DNA of 51,231 bases, taken from contig WFOS01000017.1 in NCBI GenBank assembly GCA_015487975.1, forward strand, positions 1 through 51,231. Direction: 5' to 3'. A program made the translations under genes and the position numbers. Position 1 is the stretch's first letter; each line of letters begins with the position of its first letter. The notes below the pieces were generated by a model, which saw only the letters and a list, made by a program, of their open reading frames with translations, was not told where the DNA came from and did not search any database. Source of the stretch: Ardenticatena sp. (GTDB taxonomy: Bacteria; Chloroflexota; Anaerolineae; Ardenticatenales; Ardenticatenaceae). Of this stretch, positions 42,101 through 50,726 are shown one piece after another.

Positions 42101-43495
42101 ATGCGGGGCCAGCGTTGGTGTTCTCCGCTTGACTTGGTCGCCTGGGGATGGGTGTTGCTCTGGGGCGCTTGGCAAGGCATGCACATTCAGGCATACGCTT
42201 TTGACTTCGATGAAGGCGTCCATCTGATGCAGGCGCGGTTGATTGCCGAGGGGGCGCACCCATACCAGGACATAGGCATGCTGCTTCCCCCTGTCTGGTT
42301 TGAAATAACGGCCATCTTCTTTCGGCTGCTGGGAGCGCAGGTGGTGGTTGGGCGCTTGTTGGTCGTGGCTATGGCGTGTGCGGGTGCTTTGGCGATGTGG
42401 GCACTGATGCGCCGTTTTGGGGCTGGGGCTGGGATTGGCGCTGTTCTTGCGTTTACCTGCTTGCCACAAGGGCTTTGGTTGTCGCGAGCGGTCATGCTTG
42501 AAGTGCCTGCACTGGTATTTGTGGTGGTTGCGTTCGTGCTTGCGAGCCATGCAGGCGACCATATGCCGCGCTGGTTTGCAAGTGGCATGGCGTTCGGGCT
42601 GAGTTTGATGACGAAAGCCGTTGCGCCAGCAGCGCTTGTCGGGTTGGGATGGCTAGCATGGCATGCGCCTCGTCGTGTTCGGGCCATGCTAGCGCTCGTG
42701 GCTGGCACATTGTTTCTGGTAGGTGCGACCTTTGCGGTGTATGACGCTCGGGCAATGTGGCATTTCACAGTCGCGGTACGGGGGGCGATGCGGGAAGCCT
42801 TCCCTTGGGAGCCGGTTCACAACATGCGACGCATTGTTGCTGATGGCCTTCTTCCCATTGGTGGGCTGGCAGGGTTTGCAATCGCTGGTGTGTGGCACAA
42901 CCGCCAGGAGCGGCTTGTGCAGGCGCTGGGGCTGTGGGGCATGGCAACACTGGTGCTGCTTTTCTGGCATACGCCTTTACGTGGGCAACATCTGTTTTCG
43001 TTGGGAGTAATTGCTGCGCCTTTGGCGCCCCTCGGTTGGCGTTGGGTATCGTATCGCACTCGCAGAAAATGGTTGGGGGCGGGAGCAGCGCTCCTCGTGC
43101 TTCTCGGGCAAATCGCGCTGACCTGGCCTTCCATTGCCCCAACGTATGCTCCTGATTACAAGTTCGACACGGGCAAAGCCCACCTGGAAGCCTACATCGC
43201 GGCAACGACAGCCCCCACCGATACGGTAGTGATTGATTATCCGATGATTGCATTTCGCGCTGGGCGGTCGAGTGTGCCTGCACTGGCTGAAATTTCGGAT
43301 GGGCGTATCGCCTCTGGCTATCTGACGTCTGAAAGAGCCATTGCCGCAACCGAAGAGGCTGCGCCGGCGCTGATTGCATTTTGGAGTGGACGCTTGAAGA
43401 AACTAGAAGCATACACAGCGTGGGTGGAAGCGCACTACGTGTTCGACCGGTTTTTCGGGCGCTCGCACCCTGTCTATCGGCGAGCGCCCGACTGA
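42101..43495 (+). CDS. GT39-like membrane glycosyltransferase
   Basis: 464 residues with about ten helices, preceded by GGGAGAG. The first outer loop carries AYAFDFDEGVHLMQARLIAEG, with the Asp-x-Asp-Glu acidic motif of the PMT/GT39 GT-C enzymes, and HPYQDIGMLLPPVWFEITAI follows as in the family. Sugars are presumably taken from polyprenyl-phosphate donors on the outer face of the membrane. The C-terminal about 110 residues are soluble and include TDTVVIDYPMIAFRAG. It is divergent from uppP, which recycles the same class of lipid carrier. Acceptor unknown. Confidence 0.8.
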   Translation: MRGQRWCSPLDLVAWGWVLLWGAWQGMHIQAYAFDFDEGVHLMQARLIAEGAHPYQDIGMLLPPVWFEITAIFFRLLGAQVVVGRLLVVAMACAGALAMWALMRRFGAGAGIGAVLAFTCLPQGLWLSRAVMLEVPALVFVVVAFVLASHAGDHMPRWFASGMAFGLSLMTKAVAPAALVGLGWLAWHAPRRVRAMLALVAGTLFLVGATFAVYDARAMWHFTVAVRGAMREAFPWEPVHNMRRIVADGLLPIGGLAGFAIAGVWHNRQERLVQALGLWGMATLVLLFWHTPLRGQHLFSLGVIAAPLAPLGWRWVSYRTRRKWLGAGAALLVLLGQIALTWPSIAPTYAPDYKFDTGKAHLEAYIAATTAPTDTVVIDYPMIAFRAGRSSVPALAEISDGRIASGYLTSERAIAATEEAAPALIAFWSGRLKKLEAYTAWVEAHYVFDRFFGRSHPVYRRAPD

Positions 43496-43509
43496 GTGCG
43501 CAAGGATGC

Positions 43510-44145
43510 CTATGACGTGGTGTGCTGAATCTGCGATGGGGGGCGTGGCAGATGAATCACCTCGCGAACGCGGCAATAGTCGCCCCCCGCCAAGCGCCCG
43601 ACCGGTTGGAGCGCCTGGATGTCGATTTTATCCCCATCGAACAAGACCTCATTTGCAACATGAACATGCACTACTTCACCAATGACGACGCTTCCTGCTC
43701 CTGGTTCGGTGCCGACTTCGTAGATGTGTACGACGCGGCATTCAAAGTGCACAGGGCTTTCGGCCACACGGGGTGGTGTTACCGCCACGGATGGGATTGG
43801 TGTCAACCCTGCGTAGGCGAATTCGTCCACATCGGGGGGAAGTTCGGTAGCGGTGCGGTTCATAGCGTCGAGCAATGGCTCGGTCACGATGTTCACCACG
43901 AATTCGCCTGTGGCATGCACATTGCGCAACGTATCTTTGGGGGCGCCGTCGGTGCTCCGAATGCCGGGGCAAAAAAGCACGTGCGGCGGATTGGAGCAGA
44001 CCGCATTGAAGAAAGAGAAGGGCGCGAGATTCGGGCGCCCTTTTTCATCCACTGTGGAAATCCAGCCGATGGGGCGTGGTACGATGGCGCCAGTGAGCAA
44101 CTTGTACAGAGATCGCCACGGAATATCACGTGCGTTCCGTTCCAT
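43510..44145 (-). CDS. flavin reductase-like FMN-binding split-barrel protein
   Basis: 211 residues. The family start LLTGAIVPRPIGWISTVDEKG and NLAPFSFFNAVCSNPPHVLF match the flavin-reductase-like domain (PF01613), with FMN-contacting residues in the second segment and KDTLRNVHATGEFVVNIV after it. Such proteins supply reduced flavin or act as oxidoreductases; the specific partner is not visible. It is the last gene of the tyrosine degradation operon: its ATG overlaps the hmgA stop by one base (TGATG). A role in aromatic degradation is therefore likely but unproven. Confidence 0.85.
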   Translation of the reverse strand: MERNARDIPWRSLYKLLTGAIVPRPIGWISTVDEKGRPNLAPFSFFNAVCSNPPHVLFCPGIRSTDGAPKDTLRNVHATGEFVVNIVTEPLLDAMNRTATELPPDVDEFAYAGLTPIPSVAVTPPRVAESPVHFECRVVHIYEVGTEPGAGSVVIGEVVHVHVANEVLFDGDKIDIQALQPVGRLAGGDYCRVREVIHLPRPPSQIQHTTS

Positions 44146-45311
44146 CAGGAACCGTCTCCTTCTAGCCAGGATGCCCAGTAGCCTTCTTTTTCAAGTTCCA
44201 GTGCTTCGGCTGTGACTTGCAAGGGGCGGAACGTATCTACCATCACGGCCAGTTCTTCGGTGCCGGTTTTGCCGATACTGGCTTCGGTGGCCCCTGGTTG
44301 GGGGCCGTGTGGCACCCCAAAGGGATGCAGGGTAATGTCGCAGCGATCGATCCCCTTACGCGACATAAAGTTCCCCTCGCAGTAGTAGATGACTTCGTCG
44401 GAGTTCACATTGGAATGGTTGTAAGGAGCGGGAATGGCTTCCGGGTGATAGTCGTAGAGGCGTGGCACAAATGAACAGACGACGAAATTGAACGCCTCGA
44501 ACGTCTGGTGGACGGGGGGCGGCTGGTGAATTTTGCCCGTAATAGGCATGAAATCGTGAATGTTGAAAATCCAAGGGTAGAGATACCCATCCCATCCTAC
44601 GACGTCGAACGGGTGATGGTCGAGAATGTGGCGTGTCAGGCGGTTGCGCACTTTGATACGCACTTCGAATTCACCGCGGTCGGTGAACGTTTCAAGCACC
44701 TGTGGTACGCGAAAATCACGTTCGCAATAGGGAGCATGTTCCAGCAATTGCCCATACTTGTTGCGATAACGCTTTGGTGGCTCGATTTGCGAAGGCGCTT
44801 CGATGGTGAAAAAGCGGGCTTCGGGGGTGGTCAATTCCATCATCCAGGTTACACCAAAGGGAATGACGATGTAATCGCCAGGCATGAAATCGAGCCGCCC
44901 GAATTGCGACCGCAAAACGCCCTCGCCCTCATGCACAAACCAGACTTCGTAGGATTGCGCGTTGCGGTAGAAGTAGGTCATGCTTTCGGTTGGGCGACTC
45001 ACCCCCAATTGGACGTCGTCGTTGCCCATGAGTACACGCCGTGCGGAGAGTGCATCCCCACCGGCGGGGATATTGGCAGTCGCAAAGGCGCGATGGCGGA
45101 GTGGCCCAAAATCCACGTAGTTGGGGACAGCCGGCCCCAAATCTTCGATGTGTTTGACACGTGGCGGCAAAAAATGGTGGTACAAAATGGATTGGATGCC
45201 TGAAAATCCTTCCAGCCCCATCACCTCTTCGCGATACAGGCCGCCGTCTGGTTTACGGAATTGCACATGCCGCTTTTGCGGAATATCTCCTAGGCGGTGG
45301 TAAAAAGGCAT
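44145..45311 (-). CDS. hmgA: homogentisate 1,2-dioxygenase
   Basis: 388-residue non-haem iron enzyme opening the homogentisate ring to maleylacetoacetate. The start at 45311 is five bases after AGGAGG; an ATG directly before it is too close. Cupin-fold features are visible: the N-terminal half with YEVWFVHEGEGVLRSQFG and DFMPGDYIVIPFGVTW, then HHPFDVVGWDGYLYPWIFNI, and the iron-site region with NVNSDEVIYYCEGNF and TLHPFGVPHGPQPG. It is shorter than the about 430-445 residue mitochondrial and Pseudomonas enzymes but like the compact bacterial type. It lies between the FAA hydrolase and flavin reductase genes. Confidence 0.92.
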   Translation of the reverse strand: MPFYHRLGDIPQKRHVQFRKPDGGLYREEVMGLEGFSGIQSILYHHFLPPRVKHIEDLGPAVPNYVDFGPLRHRAFATANIPAGGDALSARRVLMGNDDVQLGVSRPTESMTYFYRNAQSYEVWFVHEGEGVLRSQFGRLDFMPGDYIVIPFGVTWMMELTTPEARFFTIEAPSQIEPPKRYRNKYGQLLEHAPYCERDFRVPQVLETFTDRGEFEVRIKVRNRLTRHILDHHPFDVVGWDGYLYPWIFNIHDFMPITGKIHQPPPVHQTFEAFNFVVCSFVPRLYDYHPEAIPAPYNHSNVNSDEVIYYCEGNFMSRKGIDRCDITLHPFGVPHGPQPGATEASIGKTGTEELAVMVDTFRPLQVTAEALELEKEGYWASWLEGDGS

Positions 45312-45343
45312 CATTGCCTCCTTTCGATACGTTGGTTTGCTTG

Positions 45344-46339
45344 TCAGGGGGTGGCGATGCGATTGCGCAACACCCCCAACCGTTCGACTTCTAGTTCGAC
45401 AACATCACCTGGAGCAAGCCAGGGACCTTGTGCATGGGTGATTTCCAGCAAACAGCCCGTGCCCACGGTTCCCGACCCAATCACATCGCCGGGGTAGAGC
45501 CAAACATCTTCGGATGCCCGCGCAATCAGCTCGCCAAACGAGTAGTAGATGTCGTTCCAGTTGCCGCGTGAGCGTTCCTCGCCATTGACACGTGCCACCA
45601 TGGTCAGGTCGTACACGCCTGGGCGGTCTGTGGCCACATCCGCGAGTTCGTCTGGCGTAACGATCCAGGGTCCAAGCGAGGTGGCGAAGTCTTTCCCCTT
45701 GGCGGGGCCCAACAAGACACGCATTTCTTGCATTTGCAGGTCGCGTGCCGACCAGTCGTTCATGATGGTGAAGCCGAACACGTAATCCATGGCTTCTTCG
45801 GGCGTGATGTCGCGCCCTGGTTTGCCAATGATGGCAGCAACTTCAAGCTCGTAGTCGAGGGCGCGGCTTCGGCGCGGGCGATGCACTTCTGCTTCGGGGC
45901 CGATGATGGCTTGATGGTTCGAGAAGTAGAAAACGGGAATTTCGTACCATTCGGGGGGCACCTCGCGCCCACGGTTGGCATAGGCCGTTTTGACGTGTTG
46001 TTCGAACGCGTAGAAATCGCGCAGGCTGGTGGGATTGGGAAGCGGCGACAACAGCTCCACTTCGTCAAGCGGTTGGACCAGAAGCCCTTCCTGCGTGGAC
46101 ATGTTGCGGCTATCACTTTGCTCGAGCACATCGTCCAGGGCATCGAAGAGTTCATGCCAGCGTTCGTAGCCACGGCGGATGAAGTCGAGCATGGTCACAG
46201 GCGCTGGCGGGCGCAAATCGTATCCAAAGGCACGTGCCCAATCCCATGCCACGGCGATATCCACAACTCGTTCCCCCAAGAGCAAACCGGCACGCGAACG
46301 CTTGCCATGCGGAAGACGGCGATAACTCACGAACTTCAT
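45344..46339 (-). CDS. fumarylacetoacetate hydrolase-family protein
   Basis: 331 residues. The N-terminal part (RRLPHGKRSRAGLLLGERVV) and the catalytic C-terminal domain match FAA hydrolases: PVFYFSNHQAIIGPEAEV, the metal-binding LDYELEVAAIIGKPGRDI, and GFTIMNDWSARDLQMQEM with the metal Asp and following Lys (LGPAKGKDFATSLGPW). In the tyrosine pathway the enzyme splits fumarylacetoacetate to fumarate and acetoacetate, and its place between hppD and hmgA supports that. The family also has decarboxylases and other hydrolases, so the reaction is inferred from context. GGGAG precedes the ATG. Confidence 0.88.
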   Translation of the reverse strand: MKFVSYRRLPHGKRSRAGLLLGERVVDIAVAWDWARAFGYDLRPPAPVTMLDFIRRGYERWHELFDALDDVLEQSDSRNMSTQEGLLVQPLDEVELLSPLPNPTSLRDFYAFEQHVKTAYANRGREVPPEWYEIPVFYFSNHQAIIGPEAEVHRPRRSRALDYELEVAAIIGKPGRDITPEEAMDYVFGFTIMNDWSARDLQMQEMRVLLGPAKGKDFATSLGPWIVTPDELADVATDRPGVYDLTMVARVNGEERSRGNWNDIYYSFGELIARASEDVWLYPGDVIGSGTVGTGCLLEITHAQGPWLAPGDVVELEVERLGVLRNRIATP

Positions 46340-46391
46340 GACTCACTCCCTTGTTCATCGATGATAGGACACGTCAAGTAGGAGAGGGGAA

Positions 46392-46435
46392 CGCGGATTG
46401 CGCCCCTTTGCCTTGTTGGGGATACGCAATCCGCG
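46392..46435. repeat. stem-loop between hppD and the FAA hydrolase gene
   Basis: CGCGGATTGCG (46392-46402) and CGCAATCCGCG (46425-46435) are a perfect 11-base inverted repeat, extended inward by CCCC (46403-46406) against GGGG (46418-46421). No T-run follows in the direction of transcription. It could be an mRNA processing or attenuation element or a dispersed genomic repeat. Confidence 0.6.
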
Positions 46436-46480
46436 CATCCTGTCAAACCGCAAGCAGCCACGTGCCGCTGATATCTGGCA

Positions 46481-47608
46481 TTACAGGTTGCCCCGCCGTG
46501 CCTGTTCCAGTTCGATGGCTTCGAACAATGCCTTGAAGTTCCCCTTCCCAAACCCGCGGCTCCCGCGGCGTTGAATCACTTCGATGAACAACGTGGGGCG
46601 TTCTTGCAATGGTTTGGTGAAAATTTGCAGCAAATATCCTTCATCATCGCGGTCGACCAGAATGCCCAGTTCGCGGATGGCTTCGAGGGGTTCGCGGATT
46701 TCGCCCACACGTTCAGGCAGCACTTCGTAGTACGTATCTGGCACGCGCAGGAATTCGATCCCGTTGCGGCGCAATTTGCTGACTGTTTCGATGATGTCGT
46801 CGGTCAGCATGGCAATGTGTTGCACACCGGGGGTGTAGTAGTAATCCAGGTATTCTTCGATCTGGCTTTTGCGGCGGCCTTCGGCTGGTTCGTTGATGGG
46901 CATCTTGATACGGCCCGAGCCATCGCTCATGACTTTGGACATGAGCGCGGAGTACTCGGTGCTGATATCTTCGTCATCGAAGTGCAAAATCTGGCGGAAG
47001 CCCATCACGCGGTGGTAGAAATCGACCCAGTAGTTCATTTTGCCCAGTTGGACGTTGCCCACGATGTGGTCAACTGCGGCCAGGCCAGTGTGGTCGGCTT
47101 CATATTCGATGGGTTGATAGGTGGGGGCAAATGGTCCTGTGTACTCGGAACGGTCAACGAAGACGTGCAGTGTATCGCCATATGTGTGAATGGCAGCCGT
47201 GCGGTAGGCGCCGAAATCGTCGTATTCTTCACGGGGACCCCATGCTGGGCGAGCACCCCGTTCGGTGGTGACACGGAAGGCGTGTTCCACGTCGTCCACA
47301 CCGAATGCGACCACTTTCACACCATCGCCATGTAGAAGGTGATGGGCGGCAATCTCGCTGGTAGCATGGTAGGCGGATGAAACCACGAGACGGATTTTAC
47401 GCGATTCGAGCACGTAGGAGCAGAATTCGCGGTTCCCAGTTTCCAGCCCGGAATAGGCCACAGGCTTGAAACCAAACCCTTTCCACCAGTAGTACATCGC
47501 TTGCTTGGCGTTCCCCACCCAGATGTGGATGTGGTCGACGCCTTTGAGTTGCAGAAAATCGCCTTCTTCGGTCATGGGGCGAGTGTCAGGGGTATGTGTC
47601 TGCACCAT
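46481..47608 (-). CDS. hppD: 4-hydroxyphenylpyruvate dioxygenase
   Basis: 375-residue iron-dependent enzyme turning 4-hydroxyphenylpyruvate into homogentisate. Two vicinal-oxygen-chelate halves are seen: residues about 15-155 (LKGVDHIHIWVGNAKQAMYY) and 170-375. The iron ligands are His in VDHIVGNV, His in GVQHIAMLTDDI and Glu in PTLFIEVIQRRG. The C-terminal GFGKGNFKALFEAIELEQ closes the active site and is diagnostic for the family. AAAGGAG precedes the ATG. It is the first gene of the operon and is divergent from the UXS-type gene. The isomerase step between hmgA and FAH is not encoded nearby. Confidence 0.95.
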   Translation of the reverse strand: MVQTHTPDTRPMTEEGDFLQLKGVDHIHIWVGNAKQAMYYWWKGFGFKPVAYSGLETGNREFCSYVLESRKIRLVVSSAYHATSEIAAHHLLHGDGVKVVAFGVDDVEHAFRVTTERGARPAWGPREEYDDFGAYRTAAIHTYGDTLHVFVDRSEYTGPFAPTYQPIEYEADHTGLAAVDHIVGNVQLGKMNYWVDFYHRVMGFRQILHFDDEDISTEYSALMSKVMSDGSGRIKMPINEPAEGRRKSQIEEYLDYYYTPGVQHIAMLTDDIIETVSKLRRNGIEFLRVPDTYYEVLPERVGEIREPLEAIRELGILVDRDDEGYLLQIFTKPLQERPTLFIEVIQRRGSRGFGKGNFKALFEAIELEQARRGNL

Positions 47609-47834
47609 AGGCCACGCTCCTTTGCATGTGTCTGGTTGTTTGAGTTTCTGGAAGTAAGCACATCAACGCACGGGGACGATGCGCTATGCATGGTACTGAA
47701 AGTGGTTTGGGATGGCAAGTGTCACGACAACGTGCCAATGTCCCAGCCAATGGATGCATATCGTCAAGACGAAAAGGAGAAATAGGGGGCTTCCACAGAG
47801 AGACTGGGGAGCGAGGGGTATTGTCCGTGAACAT

Positions 47835-47862
47835 TTGTCAGCGTGATATGAGGACGTACAAT
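47835..47862 (+). promoter_or_regulatory. promoter for the UDP-glucuronate decarboxylase gene
   Basis: TTGTCA (47835-47840) and TACAAT (47857-47862), 16 bases apart, 34 bases before the ATG at 47897. The rest of the 288-base divergent gap shows no further clear element. Confidence 0.55.
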
Positions 47863-47896
47863 CACCCATTGAATCAAATCAAGGAGGATCGATCAG

Positions 47897-48832
47897 ATGC
47901 GCGTACTCATCACAGGTGCTGCTGGCTTTCTCGGCTCTCATCTTTGTGACCGCTTTCTCGCCGAAGGGCACGAAGTCATTGGCATGGATAATTTTCTGAC
48001 CGGCCATACCGCGAACATTGCCCATCTTGCAGGCCATGATCGCTTTACATTCATCAAGCATGATGTGACCAACTATATGTTCATCGATGGGCCGCTCGAT
48101 GCGATTTTGCACTTTGCATCTCCTGCCAGCCCCGTGGACTATCTGCGATACCCGATTCAGACCTTGAAAGTAGGGGCGTTGGGCACGCACAAAACGTTGG
48201 GGTTGGCCAAAGCCAAAGGGGCACGGTATCTCCTGGCTTCGACCAGTGAAGTCTATGGCGACCCCCTGGTTCACCCACAAAGCGAAGACTATTGGGGCAA
48301 TGTCAATCCCATCGGTCCGCGTGGTGTGTACGATGAAGCCAAACGCTTCGCCGAAGCGATGACCATGGCCTATCATCGTTCGCATGGGTTGGACACGCGC
48401 ATTGTGCGCATTTTCAACACGTATGGGCCACGTATGCGCATCGACGATGGGCGTGTGGTGCCCAATTTCGTCTCGCAGGCATTGCGGGGCGAACCGTTGA
48501 CGGTGTATGGTGATGGCTCGCAAACCCGTTCCTTCTGCTATGTGGACGATTTGATTGATGGCATTTATCGTCTTCTGATGAGTGAAGAGGTGGGGCCGGT
48601 CAATATCGGCAACCCACATGAAATGACGATTTTGCAATTTGCCGAACTGATCAACGAGATGACAGGCAACACCGCGGGCATTCGCTTCGAACCGTTGCCT
48701 GTGGATGACCCCAAAGTCCGCCAGCCTGATATCACCAAAGCCCGCCGTATTTTGGGGTGGGAGCCCAAAATCTCTTTGGAAGAAGGTTTGCGCCGCACCA
48801 TTCCATACTTTCGCGAACGGCTGGGGCTGTAA
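47897..48832 (+). CDS. UDP-glucuronate decarboxylase (UDP-xylose synthase)
   Basis: 311-residue extended SDR that oxidises and decarboxylates UDP-glucuronate to UDP-xylose. NAD site GAAGFLGSH; the UXS-specific [20 protein letters not shown] with [15 protein letters not shown]; the catalytic TSEVYGDPL and YDEAK (Tyr-x3-Lys); [10 protein letters not shown] and [20 protein letters not shown] follow. The pattern is much closer to UXS than that of the SDR at 13222. A strong AAGGAGGATC ribosome site precedes the ATG. It would feed xylose into the surface glycans made by the clusters at 10-31 kb. The palindrome at 48847 may end its transcript. Confidence 0.92.
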   Translation: MRVLITGAAGFLGSHLCDRFLAEGHEVIGMDNFLTGHTANIAHLAGHDRFTFIKHDVTNYMFIDGPLDAILHFASPASPVDYLRYPIQTLKVGALGTHKTLGLAKAKGARYLLASTSEVYGDPLVHPQSEDYWGNVNPIGPRGVYDEAKRFAEAMTMAYHRSHGLDTRIVRIFNTYGPRMRIDDGRVVPNFVSQALRGEPLTVYGDGSQTRSFCYVDDLIDGIYRLLMSEEVGPVNIGNPHEMTILQFAELINEMTGNTAGIRFEPLPVDDPKVRQPDITKARRILGWEPKISLEEGLRRTIPYFRERLGL

Positions 48833-48846
48833 GCGTCGGCACCGAA

Positions 48847-48883
48847 CCAGGTCTGTCAGGCCTTCTCTGCCTGACAGACCTGG
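48847..48883. repeat. perfect 15-base inverted repeat, possible terminator or dispersed repeat
   Basis: CCAGGTCTGTCAGGC (48847-48861) and GCCTGACAGACCTGG (48869-48883) with a 7-base CTTCTCT loop, 14 bases after the UXS stop. Only a short ATTT follows, so it is not a classic terminator. Perfect stem and location suggest a dispersed palindromic repeat; a second copy is not in the window. Confidence 0.7.
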
Positions 48884-49000
48884 GCGATTTGGCAACTCGC
48901 TCGCTTTCGACTACGCTTTTGCACGCACGCGAGCCCTACTGGTGAAAGAATAAGCGGTATCGGCAACCATATGTTGTGAGCAGAAGACACGTTTTTCGAG

Positions 49001-49714
49001 ATGGTCCATGCGTTCGACTACGCGGCACGCACCGACGCGCTTCGCCGCCTTCTTGAAGAAGAATATGGCATACCCGCTCCCTCTGAACCTGATGACCCAC
49101 TTGATACCCTGATTCGGGTGATTCTGGCCCAACACGCCTCGTCGCCACAGAAAGAGCAGGCGTTCAATGCCTTGCGTGCCCGTTTTCCAGATTGGGCGCT
49201 GCTTGCCGATGCTCCTGAGACGGAAATTGTTGGGGCTCTCTGGCATGCGGGCCTGGCACACCAAAAAGCACGTCGCTTGAAGCGCCTGATAACCACACTC
49301 CTCGAAGAACACGGCTCGCTCGACTTGTCGCATCTGCGCACTATGCCACTGGAAGAAGCCCGCGCCTGGCTTACTCGGTTGCCAGGGGTGGGGCCGCTCA
49401 CCGCCTCACTGGTGCTCTTGTTTGCGCTAGAACGTCCAGTGCTGCCTATCAACACGGCCATTCATCGCGTGGCACAGCGCGTTGGGGTGCTGCCACCAGG
49501 TGTTGATGCCAAGCGTGCACACGACATTCTGCAAACGTTCATGCCCGACGACACAGCATGCGTACGCGCGTTTCACATCAACATGTTGAAACTGGCACGC
49601 ACCTTTTGCCGTGCCTCGCGCCCCAAGTGTGGTGCATGTCCGGCACGTATGTTGTGTGTCTATGCACATGGCGGGATGCCACACCCGCTTGATGAACAAC
49701 AGAAGCCGTTCTGA
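49001..49714 (+). CDS. endonuclease III-like HhH-GPD protein lacking both usual catalytic residues
   Basis: 237 residues. The helix-hairpin-helix LPGVGPLTAS lies at 127-136 and the [4Fe-4S] cluster motif is complete: Cys203-x6-Cys210-x2-Cys213-x5-Cys219. In E. coli Nth the HhH is followed by catalytic Lys120 (GRKTAN) and Asp138 (VDTH). Here the corresponding residues are Leu133 and Asn151 (INTAIHR). MutY and other relatives keep the Asp, so losing both is unusual. It may bind damaged DNA without glycosylase action or use another residue. The ribosome site is weak. The LON-domain gene follows after 14 bases. Confidence 0.85.
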   Translation: MVHAFDYAARTDALRRLLEEEYGIPAPSEPDDPLDTLIRVILAQHASSPQKEQAFNALRARFPDWALLADAPETEIVGALWHAGLAHQKARRLKRLITTLLEEHGSLDLSHLRTMPLEEARAWLTRLPGVGPLTASLVLLFALERPVLPINTAIHRVAQRVGVLPPGVDAKRAHDILQTFMPDDTACVRAFHINMLKLARTFCRASRPKCGACPARMLCVYAHGGMPHPLDEQQKPF

Positions 49715-49728
49715 GAGGAGGTAGCCGT

Positions 49729-50400
49729 ATGACCCATGTTCCCATGCTTCCCTTCCATCCGAGCGATACCGTGCTTTTTCCGGGTATGGTCCATGTTGCC
49801 GAAGTCCCGCCAGCATCGCGTCCCATTGTCGAACAGTGCTACCGCAACGAAACCCCGCTGGCGGTTGTGTATGCCCGGCATGGTCGCATTCCCGAACGGT
49901 GGCCGCGTGTGGGAACAGCCGGATACGTCACCCAAGTGGAAGAACTCGACACAGACGTGCTCAAATGCGCCATCATCGGCGGCGAGCGCATTTGGGTGGA
50001 AGGTGTGCGGGCACGTGGTGCGCATCCTCACGCCTACATCGCGCCATTTCCGATTGAGCAAACCGAACATGAAGCCTTACAGGATCTGAGTTCCGACGTT
50101 CGCCGCCGCTTGCTCACCTACCTGGCACTTCTGGAAGACATTCAGGGGGAACCATTGACGCGCCAGGCTCTCCCCGAAGCGCCGTTGGCGGTGGCCTTTT
50201 TCGCGGCTATTGCCATTCAACTGCCGGGCAACATCAAGGAATTTTTGCTGGCAATCCCTGGCCTGCGCCAATTGCTCTTCACCGAAATTGAAATTTTGCG
50301 GCATGAGATTGTGCTGCTTGCAGAAGTGTCCGAGCGACTGCGTCGGGATGCGTTGCCTGAATTGGTGGCAACACCGCTGGGTGCAGTTTCCTTGAACTAA
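49729..50400 (+). CDS. LON N-terminal (substrate-binding) domain protein
   Basis: 223 residues, preceded by GAGAGGAGG. The chain matches the PF02190 LON substrate-binding domain throughout: MLPFHPSDTVLFPGMVHVAE, VYARHGRIPERWPRVGTAGYV, CAIIGGERIWVEG, then a helical C-terminal part with AVAFFAAIAIQLPGN and LRHEIVLLAEVSERL. There is no AAA ATPase and no Ser-Lys protease domain, so it is not the LonA protease. Stand-alone LON-domain proteins are widespread and of uncertain function, possibly protein binding. Probably in one unit with the gene at 49001. A good terminator follows. Confidence 0.85.
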   Translation: MTHVPMLPFHPSDTVLFPGMVHVAEVPPASRPIVEQCYRNETPLAVVYARHGRIPERWPRVGTAGYVTQVEELDTDVLKCAIIGGERIWVEGVRARGAHPHAYIAPFPIEQTEHEALQDLSSDVRRRLLTYLALLEDIQGEPLTRQALPEAPLAVAFFAAIAIQLPGNIKEFLLAIPGLRQLLFTEIEILRHEIVLLAEVSERLRRDALPELVATPLGAVSLN

Positions 50401-50426
50401 CCAGGGCTCTGCTCTTTCTGCGCAGG

Positions 50427-50456
50427 CGGGGAGCAATGGTGCTTCCCGTCTCTTTT
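50427..50456 (+). terminator. rho-independent terminator after the LON-domain gene
   Basis: CGGGGAGCA (50427-50435) pairs with TGCTTCCCG (50440-50448), one G-T pair, ATGG loop, followed by TCTCTTTT. It starts 27 bases after the stop. Confidence 0.8.
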
Positions 50457-50665
50457 GTTCTTGGTGATGACCCAAAACGTGGTGGAGGGTGAGTAGAGAC
50501 GAGACGGAGCGTGGAAAAGGCAAGCCAGAGGCGCCCCAGGCCCCGAAGAGGGCGTATTGTGGCGCACCTACCGGGCAGCCTGAGCCTGGTGGGGCCATCA
50601 CCGCTTCCAGCCAGTTCCCCTGGAACGCGTGCTCACCGCTGGAGAACGCCGCCTTCCTAGGAGGA
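50457..50665. other. gene-free GC-rich spacer before the tandem repeats
   Basis: An open frame crosses this stretch (50489-50911), but it has no ribosome site, unusual composition and continues into the repeated DNA, so coding is not supported. I see no tRNA or known RNA. Together with the repeats it makes up more than 770 bases without a gene. Confidence 0.5.
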
Positions 50666-50690
50666 GCGACGCACCTGCCAGGTGCGTCGC
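50666..50690. repeat. perfect palindrome at the head of repeat copy 1
   Basis: GCGACGCACCTG and CAGGTGCGTCGC, 12-base arms with one base between. A longer version with the same core heads copy 2 at 50978. Confidence 0.85.
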
Positions 50691-50726
50691 ACCTCGAAGT
50701 ACCGTCAGGCGTGCGTGCCTCGCGAG

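Noticed and set aside
49729..50400. Lon protease gene
   Set aside because: Only the N-terminal LON domain is present; ATPase and protease domains are absent and a terminator follows.
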